Positions 60,212-64,000 of a stretch of DNA of 64,000 bases are shown piece by piece. Location of the stretch: assembly GCF_020171525.1 (NCBI RefSeq), contig NZ_JAIVAI010000003.1, forward strand, positions 186,001 through 250,000, read 5' to 3'. The position numbers and the translations under genes are program-made. Every line of letters begins with the position of its first letter. Within the stretch, counting starts at the first letter, position 1. The notes under the pieces were generated by a model. It searched no databases. It saw nothing but the letters and a program-made list of their open reading frames with translations, and was not told the origin of the DNA. Origin of the DNA: Halobacillus yeomjeoni (GTDB lineage: Bacteria; Bacillota; Bacilli; Bacillales; Halobacillaceae).

Positions 60212-60265
60212 AAGGAAAACACACCTTAGCCGTCTAATAGATAGAGATCAGAAAGGTGTGATGTC

Positions 60266-61216
60266 ATGATTAGAAAAGACCTCATATTCCCTCTCCGCAT
60301 CGAGCAGCTCCAAGCGTTGGAAAGAAGACTCCCTTGCTCTCATACTCATCTCCCAGCTGTAAAAGAAAAACTAGCGATTGAATTTGCAGGCTATAAAGGA
60401 GAAAACGCCTTGCGCCACCCTCTGTCTTTCCTCCCTGACCAATTCTCTATTTACTATGACTTGAGACTCTTCGACGGTACTCACTACTTTCAAAATGATG
60501 CTCTCATTCTTACCTCCCGGTGGATTTTATTGATTGAAGCGAAATACTATGCTGGAGAACTATTTTATGAGAATAACCAAGTACGGCGGGAATGGAATGA
60601 TGAGGTGCAGGGTTTCAATGATCCATTAATACAAGTCAAACGTCATAAACGCCAGTTGGAAAAGTGGCTGATTAATCGAAACCTTCCCCTTCTCCCCATT
60701 CATTGCCTCGTTGCCAACAGTCATCCACACTGCGTCATTCATTCCGCCGCCCCCGAAGTAATCCGCACTTATAATCTGCCAGAGAATATAGAAATCATTG
60801 AACGTTTACATGAAAAACGTACTCACCAAGATATCCACGAGCTATCTCAAGCATTACTCCACCACCATCAACCATTCTCATATGATTTTGCAGCGCATTT
60901 TCAAATAGGCAAGCGGGATGTGATGACCGGAGTACACTGCCAGGACTGCGGAACTCTTGGAATGACTCGACTTTACGGGGGCTGGTACTGCGGGAAGTGT
61001 AAGCATAAAAGTAAAAATGCTCATATTCACTCCCTGAGAGACTATGCTCTACTTTTAGGTAAGAAAATTACCAACGCTCAAGCAAGACGCTTTTTACAAT
61101 TGTCATCGCCTTCGACTACCAAGCGCATCCTGCAGGCTACTGGCTCACGTAGGGTAGGCATGAGAAAAAGCAGCGTCTATGAACTGGATTTGGACAGTTT
61201 GGTCGATAAAAATTGA
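60266..61216 (+). CDS. NERD-domain protein with zinc ribbon and C-terminal HTH
   Basis: A 316-residue protein. An N-terminal NERD (nuclease-related) domain (about 35-160) has EFAGYKGENALRHPL, NDALILTSRWILLIEAKYYAG (acidic residues and K of a PD-(D/E)XK-like core), then a zinc ribbon CQDCG...WYCGKCKHK (about 222-250). A C-terminal helix-turn-helix-like segment KKITNAQARRFLQLSSPSTTKRILQ follows. The last codons (SLVDKN) overlap the first downstream GATAAA repeat. Strong ribosome site AGAAAGG. Molecular function is not known; the HTH is inferred to bind the flanking repeats. Confidence 0.82.
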   Translation: MIRKDLIFPLRIEQLQALERRLPCSHTHLPAVKEKLAIEFAGYKGENALRHPLSFLPDQFSIYYDLRLFDGTHYFQNDALILTSRWILLIEAKYYAGELFYENNQVRREWNDEVQGFNDPLIQVKRHKRQLEKWLINRNLPLLPIHCLVANSHPHCVIHSAAPEVIRTYNLPENIEIIERLHEKRTHQDIHELSQALLHHHQPFSYDFAAHFQIGKRDVMTGVHCQDCGTLGMTRLYGGWYCGKCKHKSKNAHIHSLRDYALLLGKKITNAQARRFLQLSSPSTTKRILQATGSRRVGMRKSSVYELDLDSLVDKN

Positions 61217-61291
61217 TTTGCGCTGATAAAATTAATTTTCCGCCGATAAACCTGCCCATTTGGTCGATAAAATTAAAAAGTCGCTGATAAA
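61198..61291 (+). repeat. Five phased GATAAA-type repeats downstream of the NERD gene
   Basis: Cores begin at 61205, 61225, 61245, 61266 and 61286, spacing 20, 20, 21 and 20 bp, in the same orientation as the upstream array. Triplets before the core: GTC, GCT, GCC, GTC, GCT. The first copy encodes the last codons of the NERD protein. Confidence 0.8.
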
Positions 61292-61294
61292 CAT

Positions 61295-61329
61295 AAAAAA
61301 GAGCCCTGCGCCCCCTACGCAAGACTCTT
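61295..61329 (-). terminator. Terminator of the DUF3221-type lipoprotein gene
   Basis: Minus-strand stem AAGAGTCTTGCG/CGCAGGGCTCTT, then TTTTTATG, just past the stop. Confidence 0.82.
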
Positions 61330-61334
61330 CCTAT

Positions 61335-62354
61335 CTACTGATCCTCCACTTCAACAGTGAACTCTCCATCGCCTTGAGCGTACACAACCCAAACATCGTC
61401 ATCTATCTTATACTCTAATTCACTGATGCCATAAATCTCTTTCTCAGCTTTATCCTTGGCTTCCTTGATCACTTCACCGACACTCAAATCAGCCTCTCCC
61501 CAAGCATCTTCTTCAAGAATTTCAGTTTTCCATGCTGAAGATTGAGCAGGTAAGGACTCAGCAACGTTCCCGAACTTCACATGAACTCGATCGCCGACTT
61601 CCACCCCTGAAGGTGCATTCGAGAACCAGATGGAATTCACGAGCATTTCATCGTCTCGAGTATCTACGACATACCCTATCAGTTCATCGACCCACACATC
61701 GAGTAAAATCCTGGCTTCGACTTGTTCTTTCAAATAAGATAAATCCTCTTCACTCAACTCTTCCTTTACGCCTACTTCAATAGCATTTCCAGGAGTGCAG
61801 GTGCCAAGCGAATTCCACACCTCTTTAATAGAAGGGCGATCTTCAATCGCTTCATATAACTGATCCTGCATGTTTTCTAACTCTCGCTGCGAAAAATCTA
61901 CCTTCTGGACAATTATGGCGTCATCATTAAAGTGCTGCTTCACTTGTTCTACAACCTTTATAACGGCGTCTTCTTTTTCCACATTCTCCTTCAACTGAAT
62001 GACGATCGTCCCTTTCACCATATACATGTTCCCAATCTCAAACAGTGATGGAACATCCAAACCTTGCTCCGACAATTTCTCCCGTAAAAATTCCTGCCTT
62101 ACATTTTGAATCGCACTCACTTTATACATTTCTTCATTCTTAATAGCTGAATCAACCTGATCGATCGGATACATCTTCTGCTCTTCTTCAGATAAATCTT
62201 CAAAGGTCTGTCCTTCGATCGACGAACGATCACAGGTGATTTCTTTTTTCTCCGAAGTATTTGATTTTGCTGCATTGTCTTCATCCGGATTGCTCGATGA
62301 TGTCCCACAACCAGCCAGTAATAACAATATCAGTCCTAAATATAGCGCTCTCAT
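61335..62354 (-). CDS. Lipoprotein with DUF3221-like domain
   Basis: A 339-residue exported lipoprotein, lipobox LLAGC at residues 12-16. The central part is helical and acidic. A C-terminal beta domain (LIGYVVDTRDDEMLVNSIWFSNAPSGVEVGDRVHVKF, about 220-275) resembles YobA-type DUF3221 domains. Cysteines CTPG and ITCDRS might pair. Function unknown. Its terminator separates it from the NERD array. ATG 62354 has AAGGGGG upstream. Confidence 0.75.
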   Translation of the reverse strand: MRALYLGLILLLLAGCGTSSSNPDEDNAAKSNTSEKKEITCDRSSIEGQTFEDLSEEEQKMYPIDQVDSAIKNEEMYKVSAIQNVRQEFLREKLSEQGLDVPSLFEIGNMYMVKGTIVIQLKENVEKEDAVIKVVEQVKQHFNDDAIIVQKVDFSQRELENMQDQLYEAIEDRPSIKEVWNSLGTCTPGNAIEVGVKEELSEEDLSYLKEQVEARILLDVWVDELIGYVVDTRDDEMLVNSIWFSNAPSGVEVGDRVHVKFGNVAESLPAQSSAWKTEILEEDAWGEADLSVGEVIKEAKDKAEKEIYGISELEYKIDDDVWVVYAQGDGEFTVEVEDQ

Positions 62355-62570
62355 ACGTATCCCCCTTTCACTATCTTAGTCGTTCAGACCTAGATTTTAG
62401 TTACAAATTTTTCATAATAAAAAGAAAAATATGGTATAAAATGCACTACTAAATGAGTAATAAGGAGTATTTTAGTAGAATAAAGCGAAATTGAAAGAAA
62501 ATTAGCTATATTTTTGCATGGATTCTAGTATTTCAATGTTTTTCTCCACTTTGCTGATATTTCTGAATTT

Positions 62571-62598
62571 TTGTATTTGTTACACAATTTGAGATAAT
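62571..62598 (+). promoter_or_regulatory. Probable promoter of the glutamine-type ABC transporter
   Basis: TTGTAT (62571-62576), 16-bp spacer, GATAAT (62593-62598), about 33 bases before the start. Confidence 0.45.
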
Positions 62599-62631
62599 AG
62601 TATATGACTAACTGAAGGGGGAGCACGATTT

Positions 62632-63408
62632 ATGAAAAAGATGTACGCACTTATTATTAGTTTGATTGCAGTTTTATTCTTAGCTGCATGTGGAGGCGGA
62701 GATTCAGAAAATAAAACATACTCCGTCGCAACAGATAACAACTTCGTTCCGTTCGAATTCCTGAATGAAGAAACAGGAGAAATGGAAGGATTCGATATGG
62801 ACTTGATCCGCGCCATCGCTGATGAAGCGGGAATCGATATTGAAATCGAGTCGATGAAGTTTGATGGTGTTGTTACTGGAATGCAGTCCGAACGTTATGA
62901 TATCGGTATTGCAGGAATGACGATTACAGAAGAACGTAAAGAAACAATCGATTTCTCTGATCCTTACTATGATGCTGGTTTGATGCTGGCTGTTCAAAAA
63001 GATAACACAGAAATCAAATCGGAAGATGATCTGGCTGGTAAAAAAGTCGCTACCCGTTCCGGTACGACAAGTGAAACGTACTTAAAAGACAATCACCCGG
63101 AAGCTGAAGTCGTAACTTTCCCAGGTATTGTGGAAGCGTACATGGATCTTCAGTCCGGTCGTGTCGACGCGGTTATGTATGATGTTCCGAACGTTCAATA
63201 CTATGTAGCCAACGACTCTAAAGGTGAACTGAAAACTGTCGGAGACATTCTACAAGGTGAACAATACGGAATCGCATTCCCGAAAGGTTCTGAACTTGTT
63301 GGAGATGTGAACGAAGCACTTCAAACGTTGATCGACAACGGGAAATACGATGATATTTATGAGAAATGGTTTGGTGAGCGTAAGTACGGTACAGAATCAT
63401 CTGAATGA
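62632..63408 (+). CDS. glnH: Glutamine-type ABC transporter substrate-binding lipoprotein
   Basis: A 258-residue SBP family 3 protein. Lipobox LAAC near residue 21 (MKKMYALIISLIAVLFLAAC). Ligand-site motifs VATDNNFVPFEFL, GFDMDLIRAIADEAG, YDIGIAGMTITEERKETIDFSDPYYDAGL and KKVATRSGTTSETYL match polar amino acid, glutamine-like binding proteins. Ribosome site AAGGGGG. A hairpin separates it from the permease gene, which would keep the binding protein more abundant. Confidence 0.92.
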   Translation: MKKMYALIISLIAVLFLAACGGGDSENKTYSVATDNNFVPFEFLNEETGEMEGFDMDLIRAIADEAGIDIEIESMKFDGVVTGMQSERYDIGIAGMTITEERKETIDFSDPYYDAGLMLAVQKDNTEIKSEDDLAGKKVATRSGTTSETYLKDNHPEAEVVTFPGIVEAYMDLQSGRVDAVMYDVPNVQYYVANDSKGELKTVGDILQGEQYGIAFPKGSELVGDVNEALQTLIDNGKYDDIYEKWFGERKYGTESSE

Positions 63409-63420
63409 TAGCATAACCGG

Positions 63421-63455
63421 AAAAGCGTAGCAGGTGTCAAACTTGTTACGCTTTT
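63421..63455 (+). terminator. Intercistronic hairpin between glnH and glnP
   Basis: Stem AAAAGCGTA/TACGCTTTT with an inner GCA...TGT extension, 12 bases past glnH. Likely an attenuator. Confidence 0.65.
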
Positions 63456-63519
63456 CTACCCTGTAAAGAACACTTACCCAGCAATACAAAACAGTCATAG
63501 ATAAGGGGAGTCACTGGAT

Positions 63520-64000
63520 ATGGAAGCTTTCTTAGAGTCGCACTATGTCAGGGTCATGCCCTTCCTATTGGAAGGTTTGGTCTATACCCTGCTCATCACC
63601 GGCGTCGGCCTGTTCTTCGGCTTCATCCTCGGAGCCATCGTAGGACTTGCGCGTCTATCAAAAAACAAAATCATTTATGTACTTTCCTCCATTTATGTAG
63701 AAGCACTGCGGGGAACTCCGATTTTAGCACAGATCTTATTCATTTATTTTGGTCTACCCGATTTACTCGGCTTCAACATTGATAAAATTACCGCATCAAT
63801 CATTGCTATTGCGGTCAACGCAGGAGCGTATATCGCGGAAATCGTCCGTGGTGCGGTTTACTCGATCGACAAAGGTCAAAACGAAGCCGGCCGGTCTATC
63901 GGACTTACACGCGGCCAGACGATGCGTTATATCATATGGCCACAAGCGTTCCGCCGTATGATTCCACCTCTTGGTAACCAATTCGTCATCAGTTTGAAGG
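63520..64000 (+). CDS. glnP: Glutamine-type ABC transporter permease (partial, cut by window edge)
   Basis: The first 160 residues of a polar amino acid ABC permease: TM helices from LLEGLVYTLLITGVGLFFGF onward, then the family segment YVEALRGTPILAQILFIYFGLP and AYIAEIVRGAVYSIDKGQNEAGRSIGLT, in the EAA-loop region. ATG 63520 has AAGGGGAG nine bases upstream. The frame is still open at base 64000. An ATPase gene (glnQ) is expected beyond the edge. Confidence 0.9.
   Translation, partial: MEAFLESHYVRVMPFLLEGLVYTLLITGVGLFFGFILGAIVGLARLSKNKIIYVLSSIYVEALRGTPILAQILFIYFGLPDLLGFNIDKITASIIAIAVNAGAYIAEIVRGAVYSIDKGQNEAGRSIGLTRGQTMRYIIWPQAFRRMIPPLGNQFVISLK

Noticed and set aside
60119-61291. CRISPR-like array at the GATAAA repeats
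   Set aside because: The repeated core is only about 9-10 bases with 10-12 variable bases between, periods are 20-21, and no cas gene is nearby.

Overview
This window looks like part of the chromosome of a low-GC Gram-positive, spore-former-type bacterium of the Bacillaceae. The gene order secA-prfB, comFA-comFC-yvyF-flgM-flgN-flgK-flgL-yviE-fliW-csrA-hag and degS-degU-degV is that of Bacillus subtilis. The many Asp/Glu-rich proteins, for example the acidic tail of the amylase, suggest a moderate halophile such as Halobacillus or a close relative. That genus call is an inference. No tRNA, rRNA, insertion sequence, prophage or CRISPR array was seen.

Layout. 1-8.8 kb: housekeeping genes, mostly on the minus strand (ftsE fragment, cytochrome c551, YitT, gtaB, prfB with its programmed frameshift, secA, hpf). 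9-22.4 kb: late flagellar genes on the minus strand, with two flagellin genes and two csrA-type genes. 22.4-27.6 kb: comF, degV and degSU. 27.8-38 kb: cell-envelope genes (two LytR-CpsA-Psr proteins, tagO), an amino-acid permease and a secreted multidomain nuclease. 38-51.4 kb: an alpha-glucan/maltodextrin utilisation region (secreted amylase, LacI-type regulator, MalEFG-type ABC transporter, intracellular glucan hydrolase), interrupted by an LTA-synthase-type gene and small hypotheticals. 51.4-56.3 kb: a hypothetical gene, then an ArsA-type ATPase with two small vicinal-cysteine proteins and cstA. 56.4-60 kb: sortase, its likely surface substrate, an anti-sigma factor and an ECF sigma factor. 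60-64 kb: a NERD-domain gene bracketed by phased repeats, a lipoprotein and the start of a glutamine-type ABC transporter.

Three unusual systems stand out. (1) Between the two flagellin genes lies a 53-codon truncated csrA paralog. It is preceded by a roughly 410-bp noncoding stretch with two SigD-like promoters, four hairpins presenting GGA in the loop (CsrA-site type) and two terminator-like hairpins that use the same bases. Both flagellin leaders also carry paired CsrA-type sites. This looks like a local CsrA-titrating or attenuating module. (2) The NERD-Zn-ribbon-HTH gene is bracketed on both sides by five direct copies of a GATAAA-centred motif spaced 20-21 bp apart, about two helical turns. 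The downstream array runs into the last codons of the gene. (3) Three intergenic elements of about 120 bp share a conserved core, but each is closed by its own perfectly complementary 17-20 bp arms of unrelated sequence. One internal stem also covaries, which argues for a selected nucleic-acid structure.
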